From contig JAFSFD010000012.1 in the NCBI GenBank assembly GCA_017435365.1, positions 1 to 57,954 of the forward strand: a stretch of 57,954 bases of DNA. The letters are read 5' to 3'. The DNA is from Akkermansia sp. (lineage in GTDB: Bacteria > Verrucomicrobiota > Verrucomicrobiia > Verrucomicrobiales > Akkermansiaceae). Shown one piece after another: positions 16,362 to 24,920 of the stretch. Positions within the stretch are counted from its first letter, which is position 1, and the number at the start of each line of letters is the position of its first letter. A program made the translations under genes and the position numbers. The notes below the pieces were generated by a model, which worked only from the letters and a program-made list of their open reading frames with translations, searched no databases and was not told the DNA's origin.

Positions 16362-18218
16362 ATGGCTTCCATGCAGAAAAAGAGCCTCATTGCCACGGTG
16401 ACCATCTTCTGCTGCCGCTTTACCGGGCTGCTGCGCGAGATTGTGTTCACCTCCCTCTTCGGCGCCACCGGGGCGCTGGATGCGTTCCTGACCGCCTTCC
16501 GCGTGCCCAACATGCTGCGCGATATGTTTGCCGAGGGCGCCATGTCCCAGAGCTTCACCAGCGTGATGAGCAAGGTGGAGAAGCAGCAGGGGCCGCAGGA
16601 AGCCTGGGCCCTGGCGCACCGCGTGAGCTCGCAGCTCATTTCCCTCATGGTCTGTATTGTGGCGCTGGGTATTCTGCTGGCCGGCACCTTCATGCAGCAA
16701 CTTTATCCCGAGCGTGCCCGCGTGGTGCTGCAGACTCCCTGGGGAGCTCCGGTCATGCAGTGCACCGATGCGGCATTCCGCGGGTTCCGCACCACGATTG
16801 ACGGCACGAAGGAAGCCGTGTTCACCGCTAATGAGCGCCTGCAGGGGCTCACGGAGACCTCCTGCATCCGCGTTTCTGCGCTGGAGAAGCTGCACCACGG
16901 GCAGACCCTGGTGCTCACTGCTGCTTCGGAGGGGGTGCCCGCCGGAGCTACCCGTGTGGAAGCGCAGAGCTTCATGGGGCTGGCCACGAATCTCTGCCGC
17001 ATCATGTGGCCCTTCATCCTGCTGGCCTCGGTTTCGGCCCTGTGCATGGGGGCGCTGAATGTATTCGGCGTGTTCGGCCTGCCGAACCTGGCCAGTGCCG
17101 CTTTCAACCTGACTACCGTGGGCGTGGGCGCGGCTGTGGGTTGGTTCATTGACCCGTCTTTCGGTCCGCAGGCCTTGTACGGCTTTGCCATCGCCGTGGT
17201 GTGCGGTGGTGCGGCTCAGGTGCTTTTCCAGCTGCCGAAGATGCGCAGCAAGGGCTACCGGCCGCATTGGAATATCGGCCTGCGGTGGACTGGCCGCTGG
17301 TTCAGCTTTACGGATGAAGCCACCCGCCGCGTGTGGCTGCTCATGCTCCCCGGTGTGATTGCTGCCGGCATCACCCAGACCAATATCTTTATCAATACCT
17401 CCTTTGCGCTCTATCTGAAACCCGGTTCGGTGACAGCGCTTTCCAGCGCATTCCACCTCTGGCAGCTGCCGGTGGCCCTCTTCGGCGTGGCGGTGGGCAT
17501 GGTGGTGCTGCCGGCGGTGTCGCGCATGGCGCTTACCTCCGGTGGCGAAACGGGTAAGGAAATTTCCGTGCATCTGGCCAAGGCGTTGCGCTTTGTGGCC
17601 TTGTTTGCCGTGCCCTCGGCCATCTTCCTCTGCATCTGGGGCGAGGAGATTGTGAGTGTGTTCTACCAGCGTGGCAGGTTTGATTCCGCTGCTTCCGCCT
17701 TCACCGGTGATGTGCTGGCGGCCTACTCCCTGGGACTTCTGGCCTATGCGGGCATGAAGGTGCTCCAGCCCGTGTTCCTGGCGTTGGAAAAGCCCTGGGC
17801 CCCTGCCGGGCTGGCGCTGGTGGCCTTCTGCATCTCCGTGGGCTGCAACTATACCTTCGTGCATGTGTTCAACATGCCGGCCACCTACCTGGCGCTCACT
17901 ACCTCCATCGTCACCACGCTGAACTTCTGCTTCTATTTCCTTTACATCCGCCACCTGCTGGGCAGCATGTCCTGCGGTGTGCTGCTGCCCGGGCTGCTGC
18001 GCATCCTGGGGGCGGGGGCCGTGCTGGCGCTTGCCTGCTGGGGTGTGGTTGCGTTCTGCTTCGGGGATTTCACCTCCTGGGGATTCTTCAGCCGCTTCGG
18101 CGCACTGGCTCTGGCCGGTACCGTGGCCGGTGGTATCTACCTGGTATCCTGCGTGCTCTTCCGCGTGCCTGAGTTGCAGCTGCTCACCGGCCGGCTTCTG
18201 CGCCGTCGCCGCGGTTAA
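16362..18218 (+). CDS. murJ: lipid II flippase MurJ with a periplasmic insertion
   Basis: This 618-residue integral membrane protein of the MVF/MurJ family moves lipid II across the inner membrane. The N-terminal signature is intact (SRFTG-like RFTGLLREIV, then FRVPNMLRDMFAEGAMSQSF), with a further family hallmark, FYQRGRF, near 430. There are about 14 transmembrane helices. It is longer than usual (E. coli 511) mainly because about 70-80 extra residues sit between TM3 and TM4 (residues about 122-203), where the typical protein has a short periplasmic loop. The insertion is hydrophilic and contains two Cys residues. It is the last gene of the run starting with hom. Confidence 0.93.
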   Translation: MASMQKKSLIATVTIFCCRFTGLLREIVFTSLFGATGALDAFLTAFRVPNMLRDMFAEGAMSQSFTSVMSKVEKQQGPQEAWALAHRVSSQLISLMVCIVALGILLAGTFMQQLYPERARVVLQTPWGAPVMQCTDAAFRGFRTTIDGTKEAVFTANERLQGLTETSCIRVSALEKLHHGQTLVLTAASEGVPAGATRVEAQSFMGLATNLCRIMWPFILLASVSALCMGALNVFGVFGLPNLASAAFNLTTVGVGAAVGWFIDPSFGPQALYGFAIAVVCGGAAQVLFQLPKMRSKGYRPHWNIGLRWTGRWFSFTDEATRRVWLLMLPGVIAAGITQTNIFINTSFALYLKPGSVTALSSAFHLWQLPVALFGVAVGMVVLPAVSRMALTSGGETGKEISVHLAKALRFVALFAVPSAIFLCIWGEEIVSVFYQRGRFDSAASAFTGDVLAAYSLGLLAYAGMKVLQPVFLALEKPWAPAGLALVAFCISVGCNYTFVHVFNMPATYLALTTSIVTTLNFCFYFLYIRHLLGSMSCGVLLPGLLRILGAGAVLALACWGVVAFCFGDFTSWGFFSRFGALALAGTVAGGIYLVSCVLFRVPELQLLTGRLLRRRRG

Positions 18219-18247
18219 TGATTTTTTTAATTCTGACTTTTTTCCGG

Positions 18248-18274
18248 GCAGCATGCACAAATTGTGCATGCTGC
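18248..18274. promoter_or_regulatory. 27-bp palindrome upstream of a small secreted protein gene
   Basis: GCAGCATGCACAA (18248-18260) and TTGTGCATGCTGC (18262-18274) are perfect 13-bp inverted arms around a single A. It is followed by TATAAA (18288-18293) and the ATG at 18312. With a one-base centre it is a better operator candidate than a hairpin terminator, and no T-run follows. Confidence 0.6.
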
Positions 18275-18311
18275 TGCGCTTTACAGGTATAAAAGCCCCC
18301 CCTTCCATATC

Positions 18312-18650
18312 ATGAAAAAGAACTTTCTTAAATCCCTTTTAGTACTGTGTCTGCTCACGCTGGTGGCAGCAGCCGGGCGGGCAGAGGCCCGCGTGCACGT
18401 CAGTTTCTCGGTCGGCGGCCCTGTTGTGCACCCGTGCCCGCCGCCGGTGTGTTATCCCTGCCCGCCGCCGGTCTGCCGCCCGTGCCCGCCGCCCTGTCAT
18501 GCGCGGCACCATTTCCACCACCGCAGGCACCACCACTGCCCGCAGCGTGTGGCACCCCCGCGGCCGGCATCGCATGCGCACCGCGTGCACCAGCACCGCC
18601 ACCCGGTGCACCGCCATGGCGGACGCGGGCATGGGCCGCACAGACGCTGA
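18312..18650 (+). CDS. small secreted Cys/Pro/His-rich protein
   Basis: This 112-residue protein has a clear signal peptide (MKKNFLKSLLVLCLLTLVAAAGRAEA). The mature part has three successive Cys-Pro-Pro-Pro blocks (about residues 39-60) and then a tail made mostly of His, Arg and Pro (HHFHHRRHHHCP and similar). The composition suggests binding of Cu, Zn or Ni outside the cytoplasm, but it may simply be low-complexity. An alternative in-frame start at 18264 lies within the upstream palindrome and is rejected. It appears monocistronic. Confidence 0.65.
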   Translation: MKKNFLKSLLVLCLLTLVAAAGRAEARVHVSFSVGGPVVHPCPPPVCYPCPPPVCRPCPPPCHARHHFHHRRHHHCPQRVAPPRPASHAHRVHQHRHPVHRHGGRGHGPHRR

Positions 18651-18807
18651 GCCGCACGAATATCAGCTCCGGGAAATTGGGCGCGCCGACAAAAGTGCGG
18701 TGCGCTTCGCACTTCTGCAAATTCCCATTTTGTGAGCAGTCTAGAGTTTTTAGAGATGCCAAATTGTCATTTTACGCGGAAAATGACTTGTAGATAAGGA
18801 AAAAGGC
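18651..18807. other. gene-free stretch with two small hairpins upstream of rpsA
   Basis: AAGTGCG (18693-18699) pairs with CGCACTT (18708-18714), and GTCATTTT (18766-18773) pairs with AAAATGAC (18780-18787). Neither is followed by a T-run on the plus strand, so they are at best weak terminators of the secreted-protein gene. No coding frame of note is seen. Confidence 0.4.
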
Positions 18808-18836
18808 TTGCCACGCCACGGGCGATTTAGTAAAAT
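18808..18836 (+). promoter_or_regulatory. rpsA promoter
   Basis: TTGCCA (18808-18813), a 17-bp spacer and TAAAAT (18831-18836) predict a start near 18843 and a 5' leader of about 95 nt, unusually long for this window. The leader contains two small stems (CACCG...CGGTG and GGCA...TGCC), which could be the site of S1 autoregulation. Confidence 0.7.
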
Positions 18837-18936
18837 GGCGCACCGCATTTTCCCCCGGTGGCATACAGGTGCCTCATGAGCTGCCGGGTAGGGGCCTTAG
18901 AGGAGATGCGAAAAACATTAACCTAAACACATTATA

Positions 18937-20619
18937 ATGAGCAACACTGAACTGGAGGCTTTGATTAACTCCAAGCTTCCGAACTTCCGCAAGGGTGACA
19001 TCGTGAACGGTACCATCCTTGAAATCCGCCCGCAGGTCGTCCTCGTGGACATTGGTTACAAGTCTGAGGGTGTCATCCCCGTTTCCGAGTTTGAGGACGA
19101 GGAAATCGAGGTGGGCGATCAGATCGAGGTGCTTCTTGAGAGCCTCGAAAACGACGAAGGTCTCGTCGTCCTTTCCAAAGAGAAGGCTGCCCACAAGCAG
19201 AACTGGGACAAGATTGTGGCCGTTTACAAGGACGGCGGTCTGGTCAAGGGTAAGGTTAAGAGCGTCGTGAAGGGTGGCCTCATGGTCAACGTCGGCGTGG
19301 AAGCCTTCCTTCCCGGCTCCCAGGTGGACATCATCCCGCCCAAGGACCTCAACGAGTTCGTGGGCAACGTGTACGAATTCAAGATTGTGAAGGTGAACGA
19401 CGAGCGCAAGAACATCGTTCTCTCCCGCCGCGAGGTCATCGAGGCCGAGCGCAGCGAGCAGCGCCAGCGTTTCCTGGAGACCGTGGCTATCGGCGACCGC
19501 GTGAAGGGCCTGGTGAAGAACATCACCGATTTCGGCGCTTTCGTGGACCTCTCCGGCATGGACGGTCTGCTGCACATCACCGACATGAGCTGGGGTCGTG
19601 TGAACCACCCCTCCGAGCTGCTTCACATCGGCCAGGAGCTGGAGGTTCTCATCCTCGACGTGGATCGCGACAAGGAGCGCGTGTCCCTGGGTCTCAAGCA
19701 GCTGTCCGACAACCCCTGGGCAGACATCGAGGCCAAGTACCCCATCGGTTCCCAGGTCAAGGGCCGCGTGACCAAGCTTCTCGCCTACGGCGCCTTCGTG
19801 GAGCTGGAGAAGGGCGTGGAAGGTCTGGTGCACGTGTCCGAGCTGAGCTGGACCAAGCGCATCACCCGTCCGAGCGACGTGCTGTCCCTGGATCAGGAGA
19901 TCGAGGCCGTTGTGCTCAACATCTCCGTGGAAGAGCAGAAGATTTCCCTCGGTATCCGTCAGCTCGACGAGAACCCCTGGGAGGCTATCGAACAGCGCTT
20001 CCCCGTGGGCACCGTTATCTCCGGCGCTGTGCGTAACCTCACTCCCTATGGTGCCTTCGTGGCCCTGGAGGAAGGCATCGACGGCATGATTCACGTGTCC
20101 GACATGAGCTGGACCCGCAAGATTAACCACCCCTCCGAAGTCCTCAAGAAGGGCGACGTGGTGGAGGCCCGCGTGCTGAACATCGACAAGGAGAACCAGC
20201 GTGTGTCTCTCGGCATCAAGCAGCTTGAGACCGACCCGTGGGAATCCATCGACAGCCGCTTCAAGGTGGGCGACCTCGTTTCCGGTACCGTGGCCAAGAT
20301 CGCTTCCTTCGGTGCTTTCGTGAACCTGGACGGCGATATCGACGGCCTCATCCACATCTCCCAGCTTTCCGAGGAGCACGTGGAGCGCGTCAAGGACGTC
20401 ATCAAGGTGGGCGATGCCATCAAGGCCCGCGTCATCAAGGTCGACAAGGTGGAGCGCCGCATCGGTCTTTCCATCAAGGCTGTGAACTACGATCCCGAGC
20501 AGCTGCGTCGCGAGACCGCCGCCTTCGAGACCGTTCGCGCCGGCGACATGGTGGGTCTGGAGCAGGCCTTCAACCTGGCTGCCCTGCAGTCCGAGGAGTG
20601 GAGCCCCTCCCAGAACTAA
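18937..20619 (+). CDS. rpsA: 30S ribosomal protein S1
   Basis: This 560-residue protein has six S1/OB-fold repeats, starting at about residues 21, 100, 187, 272, 359 and 446; repeats 3 to 6 carry the classical GAFV-x-L and G-hydrophobic-hydrophobic-H-hydrophobic-S/T patterns (DGLLHITDMSW, EGLVHVSELSW, DGMIHVSDMSW, DGLIHISQLS). The first two repeats are the divergent ribosome-binding ones, as in E. coli S1 (557 residues). S1 unfolds and loads mRNA on the 30S subunit. A full S1 is notable because most genes here lack a Shine-Dalgarno sequence. Followed by a strong terminator. Confidence 0.97.
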   Translation: MSNTELEALINSKLPNFRKGDIVNGTILEIRPQVVLVDIGYKSEGVIPVSEFEDEEIEVGDQIEVLLESLENDEGLVVLSKEKAAHKQNWDKIVAVYKDGGLVKGKVKSVVKGGLMVNVGVEAFLPGSQVDIIPPKDLNEFVGNVYEFKIVKVNDERKNIVLSRREVIEAERSEQRQRFLETVAIGDRVKGLVKNITDFGAFVDLSGMDGLLHITDMSWGRVNHPSELLHIGQELEVLILDVDRDKERVSLGLKQLSDNPWADIEAKYPIGSQVKGRVTKLLAYGAFVELEKGVEGLVHVSELSWTKRITRPSDVLSLDQEIEAVVLNISVEEQKISLGIRQLDENPWEAIEQRFPVGTVISGAVRNLTPYGAFVALEEGIDGMIHVSDMSWTRKINHPSEVLKKGDVVEARVLNIDKENQRVSLGIKQLETDPWESIDSRFKVGDLVSGTVAKIASFGAFVNLDGDIDGLIHISQLSEEHVERVKDVIKVGDAIKARVIKVDKVERRIGLSIKAVNYDPEQLRRETAAFETVRAGDMVGLEQAFNLAALQSEEWSPSQN

Positions 20620-20645
20620 TCATACGATTAGCACCTGATTACTAC

Positions 20646-20678
20646 AAAAACCGCTGCGGGCAACCGCAGCGGTTTTTT
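20646..20678 (+). terminator. rpsA terminator
   Basis: CCGCTGCGG (20651-20659) and CCGCAGCGG (20664-20672) form a perfect 9-bp stem with a GCAA-type loop, followed by six T and preceded by five A; a textbook intrinsic terminator. Confidence 0.93.
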
Positions 20679-20680
20679 CA

Positions 20681-20709
20681 TTGACCAAAAGGGCATTGTG
20701 GTGTAATCT
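20681..20709 (+). promoter_or_regulatory. promoter of the glycosyltransferase gene at 20720
   Basis: TTGACC (20681-20686), a 17-bp spacer and TAATCT (20704-20709) end 10 nt before the ATG at 20720, directly after the rpsA terminator. Confidence 0.65.
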
Positions 20710-20719
20710 TTTCGCGCAC

Positions 20720-21469
20720 ATGAGTACTCTCTCCACCACTGATATTTTCGGGATTCCGTATGTGACCGCCTCCTTGCCGGTGGCGGGGGCAGAGTGGGTG
20801 CGGCTGGCGCGGGAAACGCAGCAGCCGCTGCTGGTGGCGCATTCGGATGTGCATGTGCTCACCCGTGCGCTGCATGATGCGGCGGATTATGGGGCAGGGC
20901 TGCGCACCTTTGATTTCATCTGCCCGGATGGCATGCCCATTGTGTGGCTGATGCGCCGCAAGGGGGCGGATGCCCACCGCCTGTATGGCCCGGATGTGAT
21001 GGAGGTGATGTGGGACCAGGGCCGCGCGGGCGGAGTGAAGCATTTCCTGCTTGGTGGTTCCGAAGAGGCCATTGCCCGCTTAAAGGTGAATCTGGAAAAG
21101 GGCTATCCCGGTGCGGAGGTGGCGGGGCATTATTGCCCGCCCATGCCGCCGTGGCCGGAGGGGGAGGACGAGCGCATGCTTGCCGCTATCCGCGAGAGCG
21201 GGGCCCACTGCGTGTGGGTGGGGCTTGGCTGCCCGCGCCAGGAACGCTGGCTTTTTGAGCACCGGGCGCAGCTGCCGCCCGCCGTGTATTTCGGTGTGGG
21301 CGCGGCTTTTAATTTCCACGCCGGGTTGGTGCAGCAGGCTCCGGCCTGGGTGCGCTCGCATGGCCTGGAGTGGCTCTACCGCCTGTGCAAGGAGCCGCGT
21401 CGCTTGTTCAAGCGCTACCTGGTGCATAATACCCGCTTCATCTGGTATTGCCTCACGCGCAAGGTGTGA
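20720..21469 (+). CDS. WecG/TagA/CpsF-family glycosyltransferase
   Basis: This 249-residue GT26 enzyme transfers a sugar (N-acetylmannosamine or its uronic acid in known members) to a lipid-linked acceptor for surface polysaccharide. Family marks are the PDGMPIVW segment near residue 75, the VWVGLGCPRQERWL block near 168 and FGVGAAFNFHAG near 193, followed by the C-terminal GLEWLYRLCKEPRRLFKRYL. No membrane helix. The start at 20720 follows from the promoter; an in-frame ATG at 20681 coincides with the -35 box. It stands alone, without a polysaccharide cluster nearby. Confidence 0.9.
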   Translation: MSTLSTTDIFGIPYVTASLPVAGAEWVRLARETQQPLLVAHSDVHVLTRALHDAADYGAGLRTFDFICPDGMPIVWLMRRKGADAHRLYGPDVMEVMWDQGRAGGVKHFLLGGSEEAIARLKVNLEKGYPGAEVAGHYCPPMPPWPEGEDERMLAAIRESGAHCVWVGLGCPRQERWLFEHRAQLPPAVYFGVGAAFNFHAGLVQQAPAWVRSHGLEWLYRLCKEPRRLFKRYLVHNTRFIWYCLTRKV

Positions 21470-21558
21470 CTGCTTTTTTCCGGAGCTGGTGCAGGTTTAT
21501 TCTGCCCCGGCTCCCCCGGATTCCGGTGCGATTGCCGCTTCATGGGCGTTGAGTGCGC

Positions 21559-21587
21559 TTGACAGTCGGGGGACTAAGTGGTAGAGT
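21559..21587 (+). promoter_or_regulatory. alr promoter
   Basis: TTGACA (21559-21564), a 17-bp spacer and TAGAGT (21582-21587) are followed 7 nt later by the ATG at 21595: a leaderless arrangement. Confidence 0.78.
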
Positions 21588-21594
21588 CGTGTGC

Positions 21595-22695
21595 ATGAGC
21601 AGTGAGAGTGCAGCGCGCGCGTGGGCATGTGTGAATCTGGAAGCCATCGCGCATAATCTGGATATCGCCCGCCAGGCTCTGCCGGATACCGAGCTGATGC
21701 CGGTGGTGAAAGCCGGGGCCTATGGTCATGGGCTGGAGCCGGTGGCCCGCCGACTGGATAATCACGGTATTTCTTTCTTCGGTGTGGCGAATGTGGGCGA
21801 GGCCCGCCGCTTGCAGCGAGCCAGCGTGCGCACGACCCCGTTCATCCTGGGCCCCACTTTCCCTGAGGAGCGCGAGGAAATTGTGCAGAACGGCTGGTGC
21901 TGCACCATCTCCACGGTGGAGGAAGCCGCACATTTCCAGAGTCTGGCGGCTTTGTATGAAAAGGAGATTGCCCTGCATGTGGCGGTGGATACCGGCATGG
22001 GCCGCGAGGGCTTCCTGCCTGCGCAACTGGTCGGAGCGGCTGAGCAGATGAAGGCTATGCCGAATCTCCGCATCGAGGGTATTATGTCGCATTTCCCCTC
22101 GGCGGATGAGGATGTGCCTTTCACGCAGGATGAAATCGGTCTCTTCACCGATTGCGCGAATACGCTGCAACAGCATTTTGAGCTGCGCTACCGCCACATT
22201 GCGGCCAGTGCAGGGGAGCTGGGTTATGAGGTGCCGGTGGCGAATCTGGCACGCCCCGGTCTGCTGCTGTATGGCGTGGCGCCCATGGCCTCGATATATG
22301 ATGGGGTGCTGCGGCCCACGCTGAGCCTGCACGCCCGCGTGACCCTGGTGCGCGAGCTGCCCGCCGGTCATGGAGTTTCCTATGGCCGAACCCACATCAC
22401 CACCGCCCCCACCCGGGTGGCCACCATCGGTATCGGGTATGCGGATGGCTGGAACCGCCAGATTTCCAACAAGGGCGCCCGTGTCTTCATCAACGGCCAT
22501 TATTGCCCCATGCTCGGCCGCGTGACCATGGATCAGATTATGGCCGATGTGACTGCCGCACCCGAGGTGAAATCCGGTGATGAGGTGGAGCTGTTCGGTT
22601 CCCATATTCCCGTAACCGAGGTGGCGGAGAAAGCCGGCACGATTGTCTGGGAAATCTTTACCGGTCTGGGCCCGCGCCTTCCCCGCGTGTATTGA
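21595..22695 (+). CDS. alr: alanine racemase
   Basis: This 366-residue fold-type III PLP enzyme interconverts L- and D-alanine, providing D-alanine for peptidoglycan. The PLP lysine is Lys39 in VVKAGAYGHG; the second catalytic residue is the Tyr in GHGVSYGRTH (near residue 262) on the other barrel face, and the C-terminal beta domain includes the conserved GRVTMDQIMADVT. The ORF extends upstream to 21553 but the promoter places the start at 21595. Convergent with the gene at 22708. Confidence 0.96.
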   Translation: MSSESAARAWACVNLEAIAHNLDIARQALPDTELMPVVKAGAYGHGLEPVARRLDNHGISFFGVANVGEARRLQRASVRTTPFILGPTFPEEREEIVQNGWCCTISTVEEAAHFQSLAALYEKEIALHVAVDTGMGREGFLPAQLVGAAEQMKAMPNLRIEGIMSHFPSADEDVPFTQDEIGLFTDCANTLQQHFELRYRHIAASAGELGYEVPVANLARPGLLLYGVAPMASIYDGVLRPTLSLHARVTLVRELPAGHGVSYGRTHITTAPTRVATIGIGYADGWNRQISNKGARVFINGHYCPMLGRVTMDQIMADVTAAPEVKSGDEVELFGSHIPVTEVAEKAGTIVWEIFTGLGPRLPRVY

Positions 22696-22707
22696 CGCGG
22701 CGGTGGC

Positions 22708-23139
22708 TTATGGCCGCGGCAAATCCTTGCGGCGGATCCAGCGCTCGCCGTTGTCACCGGTCAGCCAGTCGAATAAGCGCTCCCACCATTGCTTCGGGGG
22801 CTGGGGGACTTTTATGTAGTACGGCTGCCCGGCCAGTGCGGGCGGGTACAGGATGCGCGAGCCGAAATGCAGTTCAAACGGGTACTCCCAGGCGATTCCC
22901 GCGCCGGCAAGCATGGCTTGCAGTTCGCTGCGTATCGGCCGGTGTGCTTCAAATTCCCATTTGTACTCACCGTCCCCCTCAAATTGGAAAAAGACGTGCA
23001 CGTTCTCATCGATATCGAGGCAGTCATCCTCCCACCATTCGACCACATAGCGGAGCTTGCCGGAGCGGATTTTTTCTTCCAGCTCCGGCCGGTATTGTTG
23101 GAAGAGTTGGATTTCTGCCTCTGGTTGATTCTCTGCCAT
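22708..23139 (-). CDS. cytosolic protein of unknown function
   Basis: This 143-residue protein has no signal peptide and is rich in Trp, Glu and Tyr (for example YVVEWWEDDCLDIDENVHVFF and KQWWERLFDWL). I recognise no family. It lies 21 bp after the ankyrin lipoprotein gene in the same direction, so they are probably co-transcribed, and convergent with alr with a 12-bp gap. Confidence 0.65.
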   Translation of the reverse strand: MAENQPEAEIQLFQQYRPELEEKIRSGKLRYVVEWWEDDCLDIDENVHVFFQFEGDGEYKWEFEAHRPIRSELQAMLAGAGIAWEYPFELHFGSRILYPPALAGQPYYIKVPQPPKQWWERLFDWLTGDNGERWIRRKDLPRP

Positions 23140-23160
23140 GGGGTGCCGCCGCAGTATGGG

Positions 23161-23523
23161 TTAATCGGCCTGCTGGTTCATCGCTTCCTGTAGAGCGCGG
23201 CGGCAGGCCGGTGCGCGGGAGGGAATGGAATCGCCGCGCATGAGCATCTGCCAGGCGGTGGTGCCGGCGGCATTGCGGGCCTGGGGGTCGGCTCCGGCCT
23301 GCACGAGGATGCGGATATTTTCCTCCTGCAGGTTCATGCAGGCCAGCATGAGCGGGGTGAGCCCGTCATTATCTCGGGCGTCCACCGGGGCCCCGGCGGC
23401 AATAAGCTGCTGCACGGCGGGGCTGTCGTTGCGTTTGACGGCATCGTGCAGCGAATCCGGTGCCGGCAGGTGCCGGGTGCAGGCTGCTAGCAGGAACAGA
23501 ACGATAGGGAGGCAGCGCTTCAT
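23161..23523 (-). CDS. ankyrin-repeat lipoprotein
   Basis: This 120-residue protein begins with a lipoprotein signal peptide (MKRCLPIVLFLLAAC, lipidated Cys15) followed by about two and a half ankyrin repeats (LHDAVKRNDSPAVQQLIAAG, then a second unit with DGLTPLMLAC and a third with AGTTAWQML). I used the ATG at 23523; the longer frame to 23790 is only a shadow of trpB. Its start lies 9 nt after the T-run of the trpB terminator, leaving little room for an own promoter. Confidence 0.75.
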   Translation of the reverse strand: MKRCLPIVLFLLAACTRHLPAPDSLHDAVKRNDSPAVQQLIAAGAPVDARDNDGLTPLMLACMNLQEENIRILVQAGADPQARNAAGTTAWQMLMRGDSIPSRAPACRRALQEAMNQQAD

Positions 23524-23531
23524 GCGAAAAG

Positions 23532-23563
23532 AAAAATCCCGCAGCGGCAGGAGCTGCTGCGGG
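23532..23563 (-). terminator. trpB terminator
   Basis: On the minus strand CCCGCAGC (23563-23556) and GCTGCGGG (23545-23538) form an 8-bp stem with a 10-base loop, followed by ATTTTTC. It lies 18 bp after the trpB stop and immediately before the start of the ankyrin lipoprotein. Confidence 0.88.
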
Positions 23564-23581
23564 AGGAATAAAGGTGCATTA

Positions 23582-24799
23582 TCAGAACTTGTGGTCGTCG
23601 CCGTAGCCGAAGTGCTCTGCAATGTAGTCCACGTCCTTATCGCCGCGGCCGGAGCAGTTGGCGAGAATGGAGCCCCGGCGCATCTCTCTGGCCTTGCGCA
23701 TGGCAAAGGCAACGGCGTGGGCGCTTTCCAGCGCGGGGATGATACCCTCGTAGCGGCAGAGCTTAAAGAAGGCATCCACGGCCTCATCATCGCTCACGGT
23801 TTCGTACTTCACGCGGCCGATGTCGTGCAGGAAGGCGTGCTCCGGGCCTACGGAGGGGTAGTCCAGACCACTGGCCACGGAATACACGGGCCCAGGTTCG
23901 CCCTTTTCATCCTTGAGCATGATGGAGTTGAACCCGTGCATGATACCCTCGCTGCCGTAGTTGATGGAAGCGGAGTGCTCGCCCAGGGTGGGGCCGTGGC
24001 CCAGGGGTTCCACGCCGTAGATATCCACCGGGTCGCCGAGGAAGGCGGGGAACATGCCCATGGCGTTGGAGCCGCCACCCACGCAGGCGCAGACCACATC
24101 CGGCAGGTGCCCGGTCATCTCCTCGAACTGGTCGCGGGCTTCGTGTCCCACCACCATCTGGAAATCGCGCACCATCATGGGGAAGGGGTGCGGCCCCAGC
24201 ACGGAACCGATGCAATAGATAGCCTCCTTGTAGTCGCGCATGTAGGCCTCGAAGGCGCTGTCCACAGCTTCTTTCAGCGTCTGCAGGCCGTGGGTCACGC
24301 ACACCACGTTGGCTCCCAGCATCTTCATACGGGTCACGTTCGGCGCCTGCTTGGCGATGTCCACCGCGCCCATGTGGATTTCGCATTCCAGCCCGTAATA
24401 GGCGGCTGCCGTGGCCAGCGCCACGCCGTGCTGCCCTGCGCCGGTTTCGGCAATAATCTTTTTCTTGCCCATGAACTTGGCCAGCAGACCCTCGCCCATG
24501 CAGTGGTTGAGCTTGTGGGCGCCGGTGTGGTTCAGATCCTCGCGCTTCAGGTAAATCTGCGCACCACCAATCAGGCGCGAGAGGCGCTCGCAGTGGTACA
24601 CCGGGGTGGGGCGCCCCTGGAACTGCTTGCGGATGCGGCGCAGCTCATTGATGAACTGGGCAGACTGGCAGATGTCGTTGTACGCATCAGTAATCTCCTT
24701 GAAAGCGGGTTCCAGCTCCTTGGGGAGGTAGGCACCGCCGAAACGGCCGTAGAAGCCGTTGGCATCGGGATAATGGCGAAGATAGGTACGGAAATCCAT
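23582..24799 (-). CDS. trpB: tryptophan synthase beta subunit
   Basis: This 405-residue PLP enzyme condenses indole with serine to tryptophan. PLP-Lys is Lys96 in HTGAHKLNH, the phosphate loop is GGGSNAMG (near residue 235), and the N-terminal [11 protein letters not shown] is the usual TrpB start region. I chose the ATG at 24799, which gives the normal N-terminus; an ATG at 24886 would add 29 residues encoded by uncommon codons and AT-rich sequence, better read as leader. No trpA follows: the next gene is an ankyrin lipoprotein after a terminator. Expression is controlled by the attenuator at 24921-25058. Confidence 0.95.
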   Translation of the reverse strand: MDFRTYLRHYPDANGFYGRFGGAYLPKELEPAFKEITDAYNDICQSAQFINELRRIRKQFQGRPTPVYHCERLSRLIGGAQIYLKREDLNHTGAHKLNHCMGEGLLAKFMGKKKIIAETGAGQHGVALATAAAYYGLECEIHMGAVDIAKQAPNVTRMKMLGANVVCVTHGLQTLKEAVDSAFEAYMRDYKEAIYCIGSVLGPHPFPMMVRDFQMVVGHEARDQFEEMTGHLPDVVCACVGGGSNAMGMFPAFLGDPVDIYGVEPLGHGPTLGEHSASINYGSEGIMHGFNSIMLKDEKGEPGPVYSVASGLDYPSVGPEHAFLHDIGRVKYETVSDDEAVDAFFKLCRYEGIIPALESAHAVAFAMRKAREMRRGSILANCSGRGDKDVDYIAEHFGYGDDHKF

Positions 24800-24920
24800 G
24801 TCGGCGTGGATATTAGTGCATTTTTCCTGCCCGTGCAAGGTTTTTCCGTGACTTGTGGCGTTTTCTGTGTTGTTTGTAGTGTTCATATTGTTGTGTGAAT
24901 GTGAGTGGGGTTGGAGGTAC

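Noticed and set aside
16206..18308. 700-codon minus-strand frame over murJ
   Set aside because: Shadow of murJ; the composition (Gln, His, Gly) is typical of antisense reading and no domain is seen.
18264..18311. Start of the His-rich protein at 18264
   Set aside because: It would put 16 residues before a good signal peptide and start inside the palindrome upstream of the -10 box.
21470..21558. Terminator after the glycosyltransferase gene
   Set aside because: A GGAGC...GCTCC pairing can be drawn but it is imperfect and has no T-run.
24802..24886. Longer TrpB start at 24886
   Set aside because: The added 29 residues use codons uncommon in neighbouring genes, have no homology I recognise, and the region has no ribosome-binding site; kept as an alternative only.
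23225..24898. 557-codon plus-strand frame over trpB
   Set aside because: It mirrors trpB, is rich in His, Val, Gly as expected from reading the opposite strand, and has no promoter.
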